Part shown: positions 29,494 to 39,501 of the stretch, piece by piece
Layout: every line of letters starts with the position of its first letter
How positions within the stretch are numbered: position 1 is the first letter of the stretch
Source of the DNA: Burkholderia seminalis DSM 23518
GTDB lineage: Bacteria > Pseudomonadota > Gammaproteobacteria > Burkholderiales > Burkholderiaceae
Direction: 5' to 3'
Length of the DNA stretch: 64,000 nucleotides
Assembly: GCF_902832885.1 (NCBI RefSeq)
Contig: NZ_CADFDK010000001.1
Location: 62,001-126,000, forward strand
Made by a program: the position numbers and the translations under genes
The notes under the pieces: model-generated
Database searches by the model: none
What the model was told of the DNA's origin: nothing
What the model saw: the letters and a program-made list of their open reading frames with translations, nothing else

Positions 29494-30033
29494 ATGAGAC
29501 TCACCACCAAAGGCCGTTTCGCCGTCACGGCGATGATTGACTTGGCACTGCGCCAGGAGCAGGGCCCGGTGACGCTTGCAGGCATCAGCCAGCGCCAGCG
29601 GATTTCGCTCTCGTATCTCGAACAGCTGTTCGGCAAGCTGCGCAGGCATGAAATCGTCGAATCCGTGCGCGGCCCGGGCGGCGGCTACAACCTCGCGCGC
29701 CGCGCGCAGGATGTCACCGTTGCCGACATCATCATCGCGGTCGATGAACCGCTCGACGCCACGCAGTGCGGCGGCAAAGGCACGTGCGACGGCTCGAAGC
29801 AGCCCGACGGCCATTGCATGACGCACGAGCTGTGGTCGACCTTGAACCAGAAGATGGTCGAATACCTCGACTCCGTGTCGCTGCAGGATCTCGTCGATCA
29901 GCAGCGCGCACGCGAGGGCGCGCCCGCGGTGCTGCGCGACCGCCGCGCGCCGGAGCCCGTCGCCGCACCGGCCGAGCCCGTGCGCACGATGCCGCTGGGC
30001 CCCAATTCGGTGTTCAACATCGCGAGTTCGTGA
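29494..30033 (+). CDS. iscR: Fe-S cluster assembly transcriptional regulator IscR
   Basis: Rrf2-family regulator sensing Fe-S status. 179 residues. Winged helix-turn-helix at the N-terminus ([34 protein letters not shown]). Cluster ligands Cys92, Cys98, Cys108 and a His at about 111 match IscR's three Cys plus His, with the third Cys four residues later than in E. coli because of a small loop insertion. First gene of the isc operon and target of the operators just upstream. Confidence 0.95.
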   Translation: MRLTTKGRFAVTAMIDLALRQEQGPVTLAGISQRQRISLSYLEQLFGKLRRHEIVESVRGPGGGYNLARRAQDVTVADIIIAVDEPLDATQCGGKGTCDGSKQPDGHCMTHELWSTLNQKMVEYLDSVSLQDLVDQQRAREGAPAVLRDRRAPEPVAAPAEPVRTMPLGPNSVFNIASS

Positions 30034-30098
30034 GCGCGAAGGCGCCCGCCATACCCCATAACGCACATAGTCCCTGCACAGAATACCCGGAGCGACAG

Positions 30099-31322
30099 AT
30101 GACCCAAGAGACTCTCCACCTGCCCATCTACATGGATTACAGCGCGACGACGCCCGTCGACCCGCGCGTGGTCGACAAGATGGTGCCGTACCTGCGCGAG
30201 CAGTTCGGCAACCCGGCGTCGCGCAGCCACGCTTACGGCTGGGACGCGGAGCGTGCGGTCGAGGAAGCGCGCGAACAGGTGGCCGCACTCGTGAACGCCG
30301 ATCCGCGCGAGATCATCTGGACGTCCGGCGCAACCGAATCGGACAACCTCGCGATCAAGGGTGCCGCGAACTTCTACAAGGGCAAGGGCAAGCACATCGT
30401 CACGGTGAAGACCGAGCACAAGGCCGTGCTCGATACCTGCCGCGAGCTTGAGCGCGACGGTTTCGACGTCACCTACCTCGACGTGAAGGATGACGGCCTG
30501 ATCGACCTCGACGTGTTCAAGGCCGCGCTGCGCCCGGACACGATCCTCGTGTCGGTGATGCACGTGAACAACGAGATCGGCGTGATCCAGGACATCGAGA
30601 CGATCGGCGAGATCTGCCGCGAGAAGGGCATCGTGTTCCACGTCGACGCCGCGCAGTCGACCGGCAAGGTCGGCATCGACCTCGCGAAGCTGAAGGTCGA
30701 CCTGATGTCGTTCTCGGCGCACAAGACCTACGGCCCGAAGGGCATCGGCGCGCTGTACGTGCGCCGCAAGCCGCGCGTGCGCATCGAAGCGCAGATGCAC
30801 GGCGGCGGTCACGAGCGCGGCATGCGTTCGGGCACGCTGCCGACGCACCAGATCGTCGGCATGGGCGAAGCGTTCCGCATCGCCCGCGAGGAAATGGCGA
30901 CCGAGAACGAGCGCGTGCGCATGCTGCGCGACAAGCTGCTGCGCGGCCTGTCGCAGATCGAGGAAACCTACGTGAACGGCGACATGGAACGCCGTGTCCC
31001 GCACAACCTGAACATCAGCTTCAACTTCGTCGAAGGCGAGTCGCTGATCATGGCGATCAAGGACGTCGCGGTGTCGTCGGGCTCCGCGTGCACGTCGGCG
31101 TCGCTCGAGCCGTCGTACGTGCTGCGTGCGCTCGGCCGCAACGACGAACTCGCGCACAGCTCGATCCGCTTCACGGTCGGCCGCTTCACGACGGAGCAGG
31201 AAGTCGACTTCGTGATCAACCTGCTGAACAGCAAGATCGCGAAGCTGCGCGAACTGTCGCCGCTCTGGGAAATGCACCAGGAAGGCATCGATCTGTCGAC
31301 GATCGAATGGGCCGCTCACTAA
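30099..31322 (+). CDS. iscS: Cysteine desulfurase IscS
   Basis: PLP enzyme supplying sulfur from cysteine for Fe-S clusters and tRNA thiolation. 407 residues from ATG 30099, close to E. coli (404). PLP lysine about 209 in [10 protein letters not shown]; mobile-loop catalytic Cys about 331 in [12 protein letters not shown], both three residues after the E. coli positions. The frame is open far upstream through iscR in another frame, but homology begins at [19 protein letters not shown]. Second gene of the operon, 65 bases after iscR. Confidence 0.98.
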   Translation: MTQETLHLPIYMDYSATTPVDPRVVDKMVPYLREQFGNPASRSHAYGWDAERAVEEAREQVAALVNADPREIIWTSGATESDNLAIKGAANFYKGKGKHIVTVKTEHKAVLDTCRELERDGFDVTYLDVKDDGLIDLDVFKAALRPDTILVSVMHVNNEIGVIQDIETIGEICREKGIVFHVDAAQSTGKVGIDLAKLKVDLMSFSAHKTYGPKGIGALYVRRKPRVRIEAQMHGGGHERGMRSGTLPTHQIVGMGEAFRIAREEMATENERVRMLRDKLLRGLSQIEETYVNGDMERRVPHNLNISFNFVEGESLIMAIKDVAVSSGSACTSASLEPSYVLRALGRNDELAHSSIRFTVGRFTTEQEVDFVINLLNSKIAKLRELSPLWEMHQEGIDLSTIEWAAH

Positions 31323-31389
31323 TACCGCATTGAATGCACCCGCGGGCGGATTGACGCACGCAGACGTAACGAGTCAAGGAGTCTGAGTC

Positions 31390-31797
31390 ATGTCTTACAG
31401 CAACAAGGTTCTGGATCACTACGAAAACCCGCGCAACGTCGGTTCGTTCGCGAAGGACGACGACACGGTCGGCACGGGCATGGTCGGCGCGCCGGCGTGC
31501 GGCGACGTGATGAAGCTGCAGATCCGCGTCGGCGCGGACGGCGTGATCGAAGACGCGAAGTTCAAGACCTACGGTTGCGGTTCGGCGATCGCGTCGAGCT
31601 CGCTCGTCACCGAGTGGGTGAAGGGCAAGACGCTCGACGAGGCACTGTCGATCAAGAACACGCAGATCGCCGAGGAACTCGCGCTGCCGCCGGTGAAGAT
31701 TCACTGCTCGATCCTCGCGGAAGACGCGATCAAGGCAGCCGTGGCCGACTACAAGAAGCGCCACGACACCAAGGAAGGCGATCAGGCAGCAGCCTGA
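31390..31797 (+). CDS. iscU: Fe-S cluster scaffold IscU
   Basis: Scaffold on which [2Fe-2S] clusters are built with sulfur from IscS and released by HscA/HscB. 135 residues. The three ligand cysteines lie in GAPACGDV, YGCGSAIASS and KIHCSILAEDA. The HscA-binding LPPVK motif is present (ALPPVKIHC). AAGGAG lies upstream. The C-terminus is a few residues longer than E. coli IscU. Confidence 0.97.
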   Translation: MSYSNKVLDHYENPRNVGSFAKDDDTVGTGMVGAPACGDVMKLQIRVGADGVIEDAKFKTYGCGSAIASSSLVTEWVKGKTLDEALSIKNTQIAEELALPPVKIHCSILAEDAIKAAVADYKKRHDTKEGDQAAA

Positions 31798-31863
31798 GCG
31801 GCATCGAGCGGGTTAGAGAAGGGAACGCGGCGGGCCCCGGTGGCGCGCCGCGGCAAGGACATC

Positions 31864-32187
31864 ATGGCAATTACACTGACCGAAAAAGCAGCACAGCACG
31901 TTCAGAAATACCTCGTCCGTCGCGGCAAGGGGGTGGGCCTGCGGCTTGGCGTTCGCACGACCGGGTGCTCGGGGCTCGCGTACAAGCTCGAGTATGTCGA
32001 CGAGCTGGCTCCCGAGGATCAGGTGTTCGAGAGCCATGGCGTGAAGGTCGTCGTCGATCCGAAGAGCCTCGCGTACATCGACGGCACCGAGCTCGACTTC
32101 GCCCGCGAAGGCCTGAACGAAGGGTTCAAGTTCAACAACCCGAACGTGAAGGACGAGTGCGGTTGCGGCGAATCGTTCCGCGTGTGA
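31864..32187 (+). CDS. iscA: A-type Fe-S carrier IscA
   Basis: Carrier that passes Fe-S clusters or iron to apoproteins. 107 residues from ATG 31864 ([12 protein letters not shown]). The three ligand cysteines are in [10 protein letters not shown] and the C-terminal ECGCGESF. The start eight codons upstream in frame (31840) lacks family similarity. Fourth gene of the isc operon. Confidence 0.96.
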   Translation: MAITLTEKAAQHVQKYLVRRGKGVGLRLGVRTTGCSGLAYKLEYVDELAPEDQVFESHGVKVVVDPKSLAYIDGTELDFAREGLNEGFKFNNPNVKDECGCGESFRV

Positions 32188-32281
32188 CGCGGGTCTCCGC
32201 GCGATGCGGGCAAGAGGCGGCACGGGCCGCCTTTTTAATGTGCGGCGTTTGCCGCGCGACGAACCGGAATTGAACGCGACG

Positions 32282-32809
32282 ATGGTCTCGCTGAAAGACA
32301 GCCACTTCGACCTGTTTCACCTGCCGGCGCAGTTCGCGCTCGACGAAACGGCGCTCGACGCCGCCTATCGAACGGTGCAGACGCAGGTGCATCCGGACCG
32401 CTTCGCGGCGGCCGGCGATGCGCAGAAGCGCATCGCGATGCAATGGGCAACCCGTGCGAACGAGGCGTACCGCACGCTGCGCGATCCGCTGAAGCGCGCG
32501 TCCTATCTGCTGTCGCTGCGCGGTGTGGACATCGGCGCGGAAAACAACACGGCGATGGAGCCTGCATTCCTGATGCAGCAGATGGAGTGGCGCGAGGGCA
32601 TCGAGGATGCCGCGGCCGCCCGCAACGTCGACGCGCTCGACGCATTGCTCGCCGAGTTGCGCGACGAGAAGCGCGTGCGCGTCGAGCGCCTCGGTACGCT
32701 GCTCGACAGCGGCGCCGACCAGGCCGCCGCGGAAGCCGTGCGCCAGTTGATGTTCATCGAACGCGTCGCGTCGGAAGTGGGCGCGCAGATCGAGCGCCTC
32801 GAAACTTAA
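32282..32809 (+). CDS. hscB: Co-chaperone HscB (J-domain)
   Basis: J-protein that delivers IscU to HscA and stimulates its ATPase. 175 residues from ATG 32282 ([12 protein letters not shown]); E. coli HscB has 171. The J-domain signature HPDR is at about residues 38-41. The C-terminal helical IscU-binding domain is intact. An in-frame extension to 32204 is unlikely to be used. Confidence 0.95.
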   Translation: MVSLKDSHFDLFHLPAQFALDETALDAAYRTVQTQVHPDRFAAAGDAQKRIAMQWATRANEAYRTLRDPLKRASYLLSLRGVDIGAENNTAMEPAFLMQQMEWREGIEDAAAARNVDALDALLAELRDEKRVRVERLGTLLDSGADQAAAEAVRQLMFIERVASEVGAQIERLET

Positions 32810-32863
32810 CCGCGTGCCTCGCGGCACGCGCAGCAAACGGGCCGAGCGCCCGAACGAACCAAG

Positions 32864-34732
32864 ATGGCTTTACTGCAAATTTCCGAACCGGGCATGGCGC
32901 CGGCGCCGCACCAGCGGCGACTCGCCGTCGGGATCGATCTCGGCACGACGAACTCGCTCGTCGCGGCCGTGCGCAACAGCGTGCCGGAGGTGCTGCCGGA
33001 CGAAGCGGGCCGTGTGCTGCTGCCGTCGGTGGTCCGCTACCTCGAAAAGGGCGGCCGCCGCATCGGCCACGAAGCGAAGGAGCAGGCCGCGACCGATCCG
33101 CGCAACACGATCGTCTCGGTCAAGCGCTTCATGGGCCGCGGCAAGGCCGAAGTCGAAGGCGCGGCGAACGCGCCGTATGAATTCGTCGATGCGCCGGGCA
33201 TGGTGCAGATCCGCACCGTCGACGGCGTGAAGAGCCCGGTCGAAGTGTCGGCCGAGATCCTCGCGACGCTGCGCTATCGCGCCGAGGATTCGCTCGGCGA
33301 CGATCTGGTCGGCGCGGTGATCACGGTGCCCGCGTACTTCGACGACGCGCAGCGCCAGGCGACCAAGGACGCGGCGCGTCTCGCGGGCCTCAACGTGCTG
33401 CGCCTGCTGAACGAACCGACCGCCGCCGCGATCGCCTACGGGCTCGACAACGGGTCCGAAGGCCTCTACGCGGTGTACGACCTCGGCGGCGGCACGTTCG
33501 ACCTGTCGATCCTGAAACTGACGAAGGGCGTATTCGAGGTGCTGGCCGCGGGTGGCGATTCGGCGCTCGGCGGCGACGATTTCGACCATGCGCTGTTCGG
33601 CCACGTGCTCGCGCAGGCCGGCATCGACGCGAAGACGCTGGCGCCCGAGGACGTGCGCCTGCTGCTCGACCGCGTGCGCGTGCTGAAGGAAGCGCTGTCG
33701 TCGGCACCGGAGGCCGCGCTCGACGTGACGCTGTCGGGCGGTGCGCACCTCGTTCAGACGATTTCGCACGATACGTTCGCGTCGCTCGTCGAGCCGCTCG
33801 TGCAGCGTACGCTCACGCCGACCCGCAAGGCGCTGCGCGACGCGCAGGTCACGCCGGCCGACATCAAGGGTGTCGTGCTGGTCGGCGGCGCGACGCGCAT
33901 GCCGGTGATCCGCGACGCGGTCGCGAAATATTTCGGTCAGCCGCCGCTCGTGAACCTCGATCCGGACCAGGTCGTCGCGCTCGGCGCGGCGATCCAGGCC
34001 GACCTGCTCGCGGGCAATCGCGGCACCGGCGACGACTGGCTGCTGCTCGACGTGATTCCGCTGTCGCTCGGTGTCGAGACGATGGGCGGTCTCGTCGAGA
34101 AGATCATCCCGCGCAACTCGACGATTCCGATCGCGCGTGCGCAGGAATTCACGACCTTCAAGGACGGCCAGACCGCGATGGCGATCCACGTCGTGCAGGG
34201 CGAGCGCGAGCTCGTCGCCGACTGCCGGTCGCTCGCGCGCTTCGAGCTGCGCGGCATTCCGCCGATGACGGCCGGCGCCGCGCGCATTCGCGTGACCTAC
34301 CAGGTCGACGCGGACGGCCTGCTGTCGGTGTTCGCACGCGAGCAACTGTCGGGCGTCGAGGCGTCGGTCGTCGTGAAGCCGTCGTACGGCCTCGCCGACG
34401 ACGACATCGCGAAGATGCTCGAGGACAGCTTCAAGACCGCCGAAATCGACATGCGCGCCCGCGCGCTGCGCGAAGCGCAGGTCGAGGCCGAGCGGATGCT
34501 CGAGGCGACGCAGGCCGCGCTGGCGGCCGACGGCGAACTGCTCGACGCCGACGAGCGCACGCAGGTCGATGCGCTGGCCGCCGCGCTGCGCGCGGTCGCG
34601 CAGGGCGACGATACGAACGCGATCGAAGCGGCGACCAAGGCGCTGGCCGACGGCACCGACGAATTCGCGGCGCGCCGGATGGACAAGAGCATCAAGCGCG
34701 CGCTGTCGGGCCGTCGGCTCGACGAGATCTGA
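32864..34732 (+). CDS. hscA: Hsp70-family chaperone HscA
   Basis: Specialised Hsp70 that drives cluster release from IscU. 622 residues. Nucleotide-binding domain motifs: [41 protein letters not shown]. The substrate-binding domain begins after the linker near residue 385 ([16 protein letters not shown]). Length matches HscA and is shorter than DnaK. It lies between hscB and fdx, as expected for the isc operon. Confidence 0.97.
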   Translation: MALLQISEPGMAPAPHQRRLAVGIDLGTTNSLVAAVRNSVPEVLPDEAGRVLLPSVVRYLEKGGRRIGHEAKEQAATDPRNTIVSVKRFMGRGKAEVEGAANAPYEFVDAPGMVQIRTVDGVKSPVEVSAEILATLRYRAEDSLGDDLVGAVITVPAYFDDAQRQATKDAARLAGLNVLRLLNEPTAAAIAYGLDNGSEGLYAVYDLGGGTFDLSILKLTKGVFEVLAAGGDSALGGDDFDHALFGHVLAQAGIDAKTLAPEDVRLLLDRVRVLKEALSSAPEAALDVTLSGGAHLVQTISHDTFASLVEPLVQRTLTPTRKALRDAQVTPADIKGVVLVGGATRMPVIRDAVAKYFGQPPLVNLDPDQVVALGAAIQADLLAGNRGTGDDWLLLDVIPLSLGVETMGGLVEKIIPRNSTIPIARAQEFTTFKDGQTAMAIHVVQGERELVADCRSLARFELRGIPPMTAGAARIRVTYQVDADGLLSVFAREQLSGVEASVVVKPSYGLADDDIAKMLEDSFKTAEIDMRARALREAQVEAERMLEATQAALAADGELLDADERTQVDALAAALRAVAQGDDTNAIEAATKALADGTDEFAARRMDKSIKRALSGRRLDEI

Positions 34733-34827
34733 ACTTGCGAACCGCGCGTCGGCCGGCGACGGCCCGCGCGCGATCATGTAATGAACCGTGCGGCGCGTGG
34801 CGCCGTACCCTGACTGACGGAACGGAC

Positions 34828-35169
34828 ATGCCTCAACTGGTGGTGCTGCCTCACGTCGAACTGTGCCCGGATGGCGCAGTGATCGACGCGACGCCCGGCA
34901 AGAGTATCTGCGACAACCTGCTCGATCACGGGATCGAGATCGAGCACGCATGCGAGAAGTCGTGCGCATGCACGACGTGCCACGTGGTGATCCGCGAGGG
35001 CTTCAACGATCTGGCGCCGTCCGAGGAGGACGAGGACGATCTGCTGGACAAGGCGTGGGGCCTCGAGCCGACGTCGCGGCTGTCGTGCCAGGCGATCGTG
35101 ACGGAAGATTCGGACCTGGTGGTCGAGATTCCGAAGTACTCGATCAACCACGCGAAGGAAAACCACTGA
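34828..35169 (+). CDS. fdx: [2Fe-2S] ferredoxin of the isc operon
   Basis: Electron donor for cluster assembly. 113 residues from ATG 34828 (MPQLVVLPH). Cluster ligands follow the adrenodoxin-type spacing, CEKSCACTTC and a later LSCQAI. The acidic surface EEDEDDLLDKA is typical of Isc ferredoxin. The 31 codons upstream in frame overlap an untranslated leader and are not family-like. Confidence 0.96.
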   Translation: MPQLVVLPHVELCPDGAVIDATPGKSICDNLLDHGIEIEHACEKSCACTTCHVVIREGFNDLAPSEEDEDDLLDKAWGLEPTSRLSCQAIVTEDSDLVVEIPKYSINHAKENH

Positions 35170-35188
35170 CCTAACCCGGAGGCAGGCG

Positions 35189-35398
35189 ATGAAATGGACC
35201 GATTCGCGTGAAATAGCCATTGCGCTGGCGGACAAGCACCCCGACATCGACCCGCAGCGGATCAATTTCGTCGACCTGCGCCAGTGGGTGCTCGAACTCG
35301 ACGGCTTCGACGACGATCCGAAGCACTCCGGCGAGAAGATCCTCGAAGCGATCCAGGCACACTGGATCGACGAATCGGATTTCGACGACGAGGACTGA
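35189..35398 (+). CDS. iscX: Fe-S assembly protein IscX (YfhJ)
   Basis: Small acidic protein that binds IscS and iron, a proposed modulator of assembly. 69 residues, GGAGG upstream. MKWTDSREIAIAL, the conserved DPQRINFVDLRQWV and the acidic ending DESDFDDED identify it. Last gene of the operon, 19 bases after fdx and followed by a terminator. Confidence 0.95.
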   Translation: MKWTDSREIAIALADKHPDIDPQRINFVDLRQWVLELDGFDDDPKHSGEKILEAIQAHWIDESDFDDED

Positions 35399-35446
35399 CC
35401 GATCGGGCACGGCGTGCGTCGCGTGGGCGCGCGTGGGACCAATGAA

Positions 35447-35486
35447 AAAACGGCTCGCGGGCAATTGCTCGCGAGCCGTTTTCGTT
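35447..35486 (+). terminator. Rho-independent terminator after the isc operon
   Basis: A long stem (35447-35459 with 35470-35482, 10-nt apical region) is bordered by A and T tracts, ending TTTTCGTTTT. The A-rich side also lets it work for the minus-strand glycine-zipper gene ending at 35544. Confidence 0.88.
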
Positions 35487-35543
35487 TTCCGGCCGGCCAT
35501 GCCCCCGCACGACAGGCGGGCAGCGGGCGCAGCGATCGGGCGA

Positions 35544-36284
35544 TTACGCGCCGACCAGCGTGCCGTTCTCGATCCGCACGCGCTGGCCCTGGCCGAACGG
35601 CGGCGGGTTGTGGTACGTGAACGTGCGCGTCGCGCCGCTTTCCATCTGCACTTGCACCTGATAGTCGGTTTCCGCGCGCACCTGCTTCTCGACCTGGTTA
35701 CCGGCGAGACCGCCGCCCAGCGCGCCGATGATCGTCATCGCGGTGCGGCCGTTACCGTGGCCGAACTGGTTGCCGAGCAGGCCGCCGGCGGCGGCGCCGC
35801 CCACGGCGCCGATCCCCGAGCTCTGGCCCGGCGTGCGCGTCTGCGTGATCGCGACGATCGTGCCGCAGCTCTGGCAGTAAGTCTGCGCGGGCGCGGACGG
35901 CTGCTGCGCGTACTGCGGCTGCTGCGGTGCCGTCGTATGACGGCGATGCGGCGCGGCCGGACGCGGCGCGGGCTTCGGCTCGGCTTGCGCGGCCGCCGCT
36001 TTCTCGGCGGCCAGCTTTTGCTGCGCGGCCTGTTCCGCGGCCTGCTGCTGCGCTTGCGCGGCGAGCGCCGCGCTGGCGGCTGCGGCCGTGTCGACGGCCG
36101 GCTGCGACGCGATCAGCGCGGCCTGGGTCTGGCCGCTTTGCGCGTTGTTGCTGCTGGCCTTCGGGATGAGCCCCGTGATCGCTGCCGTCGCCGCGAGGCT
36201 GGCGACGATGACGGCGCCGGCGGCGGTGGCGATGAGCGGATGGAGGCGTTGCTTTTGCGGCGTGGTCTGATTCTGGTTGTCCAT
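35544..36284 (-). CDS. Glycine-zipper 2TM domain envelope protein
   Basis: 246 residues from ATG 36284, preceded by GGAGA. One membrane-spanning segment at about 16-38 (IATAAGAVIVASLAATAAITG), then a long Ala/Gln/Pro-rich linker, then a Cys pair (YCQSCG, about 135) and a glycine zipper (GIGAVGGAAAGGLLGNQ and GALGGGLAGNQVE), ending in a small beta-rich tail (YQVQVQMESGATRTFTY). The same zipper-plus-tail layout occurs in SlyB-like and 17-kDa surface-antigen proteins, but here with an N-terminal anchor rather than a lipobox. Function unknown; likely cell-envelope integrity. Confidence 0.82.
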   Translation of the reverse strand: MDNQNQTTPQKQRLHPLIATAAGAVIVASLAATAAITGLIPKASSNNAQSGQTQAALIASQPAVDTAAAASAALAAQAQQQAAEQAAQQKLAAEKAAAAQAEPKPAPRPAAPHRRHTTAPQQPQYAQQPSAPAQTYCQSCGTIVAITQTRTPGQSSGIGAVGGAAAGGLLGNQFGHGNGRTAMTIIGALGGGLAGNQVEKQVRAETDYQVQVQMESGATRTFTYHNPPPFGQGQRVRIENGTLVGA

Positions 36285-36629
36285 TTTTTTCTCCGATGTC
36301 GATCCGGATCGGCGCGGCGCCGGGCCGGATCCCACGCTCGGGAGCGAGCAGACTCGGCGTTCCTGCGCCCAGTTCTGGTCCCGTGGTCATGCGTGGTGAC
36401 GCAAGAGGAGTGTCGTCCACCGGCAAGCGGCGCGCCGTATCAAGGTGTAACGAATTGCAGCAGGGCAGCGGCGGTCATGGCAGGGAAAACCCGCAGAAGG
36501 CCGTCGCGACGAGGGAATAAAACGGGGAGAGATCGAACGCCGGCGAACGCCGGCTGGCGGGATTTACGCGTCGTTACAAAGCTGACGCGTGCGCGCCGCA
36601 GGGGCGCGGCGCACACGCGGTCGCGGCCG
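36285..36629. other. Gap upstream of the glycine-zipper gene and downstream of lysS
   Basis: 345 bases without a convincing gene; short frames here have no family-like sequence. The lysS end of the gap contains an imperfect long GC hairpin (about 36584-36616, one G:T mismatch) lacking a T tract. No clear promoter hexamers were found for the glycine-zipper gene. Confidence 0.5.
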
Positions 36630-38156
36630 TCAGTCTTCGCGGCGCAGATGCGGGAACAGCAACACGTCGCGGATCGTCGGGCTGTCGGTCAGCAGCATCA
36701 CGAGACGGTCGATGCCGATCCCGCAGCCGCCCGTCGGAGGCATCCCGTATTCGAGCGCGCGGATGTAGTCGGCGTCGAAGAACATCGCTTCCTCGTCGCC
36801 CGCATCCTTCTGTTCGACCTGCTTCTTGAAGCGCGCGGCCTGGTCTTCCGGATCGTTCAGCTCGGAGAAGCCGTTCGCGATCTCGCGGCCGGTCATGAAC
36901 AGCTCGAAACGCTCGGTGATGCCCGGCACGGTATCCGATGCGCGTGCGAGCGGCGACACCTCGACCGGGTAGTCGATGATGAACGTCGGTTCCCACAGCT
37001 GCGCTTCGGCCGTTTCCTCGAACAGCGCGAGCTGCAGCGCGCCGATGCCTGCGTTCAGGAACGCCGGCTGCGATACGTCGACGCCGAAGCGCTTCAGCTC
37101 GGTGCGCAGGAACGCGTCGTCCGACAGCTGGCCGTCGGTATAGTCCGGTGCGTACTTCTGGATCGCCTGCGTGATCGTCAGGCGATGGAACGGCTTCGCG
37201 AGGTCGAGCTCGCGGCCTTGATACTGGATCGTCGCGGTGCCGAGCGCATCGATCGCCGCCTGGCGGATCAGTTGCTCGGTGAAGTCCATCAGCCAGCGGT
37301 AGTCGGTGTACGCGGCGTAGAACTCCATCATCGTGAATTCCGGGTTGTGGCGCGGCGACACGCCCTCATTCCGGAAGTTGCGGTTGATTTCGAACACGCG
37401 TTCGAAGCCGCCGACGATCAGGCGCTTCAGGTACAGCTCCGGCGCGATGCGCAGGAACATCTGCATGTCGAGCGCATTGTGATGCGTGACGAACGGCTTC
37501 GCCGCGGCGCCGCCCGGGATCGGGTGCAGCATCGGCGTTTCGACTTCCATGAACGCGGCGTTGTCCATGAACTTGCGGATCGACGCGATCGTCTTCGTGC
37601 GGGCGCGGAACGTATCGCGCGTTTCCGGCGTGACGATCAGGTCGACGTAGCGCTGGCGGTAGCGCATTTCCTGGTCGGACAGGCCGTGGAACTTGTCCGG
37701 CAGCGGACGCAGCGCCTTCGACAGCAGGCGCAGCTCCTTGCACTGGACCGACAGCTCGCCCTTGTTGGTGCGGAACAGCACGCCGCGCGCGGCGACGATG
37801 TCGCCGAGGTCCCACTTCTTGAACGCGTCGTAGGTGTCGGCGCCGACGTCGTTCGGCGTCACGAAGAACTGGATCTGGCCCGAACCGTCCTGCACCGTCG
37901 CGAAGCTCGCCTTGCCCATCACGCGCTTGAGCATCATGCGGCCGGCCACCGACACCTCGACCGGGTTCGCTTCGAGCGCGGCCTTGTCCGAGTCGGCGAA
38001 TTTCGCCTGCAGGTCGGCTGCGTGGTGCTCGGGCCGGAAGTCGTTCGGATAGGCGACGCCTTGCTCGCGCAGGGCGCGCAGCTTCTCGCGGCGCTCGGCG
38101 ATGATCTGGTTTTCGTCCGCCGTGACGGCGGGCTGCGTTTGGGTCGGTTCGGTCAT
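36630..38156 (-). CDS. lysS: Lysyl-tRNA synthetase, class II
   Basis: Charges tRNA-Lys. 508 residues from ATG 38156 ([11 protein letters not shown]), usual class II length. OB-fold anticodon-binding domain (about 65-175), motif 2 [16 protein letters not shown] with its Arg, and motif 3 [15 protein letters not shown] at the C-terminus. prfB ends 73 bases upstream on the same strand, matching the prfB-lysS pair of E. coli, so the two are probably co-transcribed. Confidence 0.97.
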   Translation of the reverse strand: MTEPTQTQPAVTADENQIIAERREKLRALREQGVAYPNDFRPEHHAADLQAKFADSDKAALEANPVEVSVAGRMMLKRVMGKASFATVQDGSGQIQFFVTPNDVGADTYDAFKKWDLGDIVAARGVLFRTNKGELSVQCKELRLLSKALRPLPDKFHGLSDQEMRYRQRYVDLIVTPETRDTFRARTKTIASIRKFMDNAAFMEVETPMLHPIPGGAAAKPFVTHHNALDMQMFLRIAPELYLKRLIVGGFERVFEINRNFRNEGVSPRHNPEFTMMEFYAAYTDYRWLMDFTEQLIRQAAIDALGTATIQYQGRELDLAKPFHRLTITQAIQKYAPDYTDGQLSDDAFLRTELKRFGVDVSQPAFLNAGIGALQLALFEETAEAQLWEPTFIIDYPVEVSPLARASDTVPGITERFELFMTGREIANGFSELNDPEDQAARFKKQVEQKDAGDEEAMFFDADYIRALEYGMPPTGGCGIGIDRLVMLLTDSPTIRDVLLFPHLRRED

Positions 38157-38229
38157 GATGGTCGGAATTCGGAATGGGTGCGGCAACGCAAACGGGAAGG
38201 GCGGCGCGGGCCAGGCCGCGCCGCGGCGC

Positions 38230-39334
38230 TTACACGCCCTGTTTGAGGCTCGCGCTGATGAAGTCGTCGAGATCGCCGTCGAGCACCGCACGCGTGTTGC
38301 TCATTTCGACGTTCGTACGCAGGTCCTTCACGCGGCTCTGGTCGAGCACGTACGAGCGGATCTGGTGGCCCCAGCCCACATCGGTCTTGCTCGATTCGAG
38401 CTTGTCCTGTTCGGCCTGGCGCTTGCGCATCTCGACTTCGTACAGGCGCGACTTCAGCATCGCCATCGCTTCGGCACGGTTGCGGTGCTGCGAGCGGTCG
38501 TTCTGGCACTGCACGACGATACCGGTCGGCATGTGCGTGATCCGCACCGCGGAGTCGGTCTTGTTGATGTGCTGGCCGCCCGCGCCCGATGCGCGGTACG
38601 TGTCGATGCGCAGGTCGGCCGGGTTGATCTCGACCTCGATCGAGTCGTCGATTTCCGGATAGACGAACACCGACGAGAACGACGTGTGGCGGCCGCCCGA
38701 CGAGTCGAACGGCGACTTGCGCACGAGGCGGTGGATGCCCGTCTCGGTGCGCAGGAAGCCGTACGCGTATTCGCCCGTGACCTTGACCGTCGCGTTCTTG
38801 ATGCCGGCGACGTCGCCGTCGGACTCTTCGAGCACTTCGGCCTTGAAGCCCTTGCGTTCGCAGTAGCGCAGGTACTGGCGCAGCAGCATCGACGCCCAGT
38901 CGCACGCCTCGGTGCCGCCGGCGCCTGCCTGGATGTCGATGAAGCAGTTGTTCGGGTCGGCCGGGTTCGAGAACATCCGGCGGAATTCGATGTCGCCGAC
39001 GCGCGCTTCGAGCTTCGCGGCGTCTTCTTCCGACGCGACGAGCGTGTCTTCGTCGCCTTCCTCGCGCGCCAGCTCGAACAGGTCGAGCGCGTCGCGCAGG
39101 TCGCTATCGAGCGCGGTGAGCGTCGTGACGACGCCTTCGAGCAGCTTTTTCTCGCGACCGAGCGCCTGCGCGTTCTTCGAATCGTTCCAGACGTTCGGGT
39201 CTTCGAGTTCCTTGTTGACTTCGGTCAGACGCGCAGCCTTGGCGTCGTAGTCAAAGATACCCCCGGAGCTCGCCCGCGCGGTTGCGCAGGTCGAGCAGGG
39301 AGCTTTCGATCGCGTTGAGTCGTTCCGCTTCCAT
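38230..39334 (-). CDS. prfB: Peptide chain release factor 2 with programmed +1 frameshift
   Basis: Terminates at UGA and UAA. The coding region is two segments, 39334 down to 39254 and 39252 down to 38230, giving 367 residues. The first 27 codons ([10 protein letters not shown] ... GELRGYL) end at CTT TGA C; skipping base 39253 joins the main frame, [10 protein letters not shown] Shine-Dalgarno-like GGGGG precedes the slip site as in E. coli. RF2 recognition motif SPF lies in RKSPFDSSG and the catalytic GGQ in [10 protein letters not shown]. The in-frame stop is therefore regulation, not damage: low RF2 favours frameshifting. Confidence 0.96.
39250..39262 (-). promoter_or_regulatory. RF2 autoregulatory frameshift site
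   Basis: On the minus strand GGTATCTTTGAC: slippery CTT, UGA stop at 39253-39251, then C, which makes a poor termination context. The G-rich Shine-Dalgarno mimic lies three bases upstream of CTT. All elements of the conserved bacterial prfB site are present. Confidence 0.94.
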
Positions 39335-39501
39335 GATCGTTCGCTGTTCTTGCTTCGTAAAAAAGCGGAATTATAGCCGATCGGCCGGGTTGCCCGGTGA
39401 CGCAAACGGTGGGCGCATGCGTGCCGCGGCCCCGTCCGGCGCGGTGCGCGTGCGGGGGCGTACTCGGGGGCGCACTCGGGGCGGGCCCAGTGGCCCGCCG
39501 C

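Noticed and set aside
39251-39253. In-frame stop codon in prfB as a sign of a pseudogene
   Set aside because: It is the conserved autoregulatory frameshift site of RF2, with Shine-Dalgarno mimic and CTT TGA C intact.
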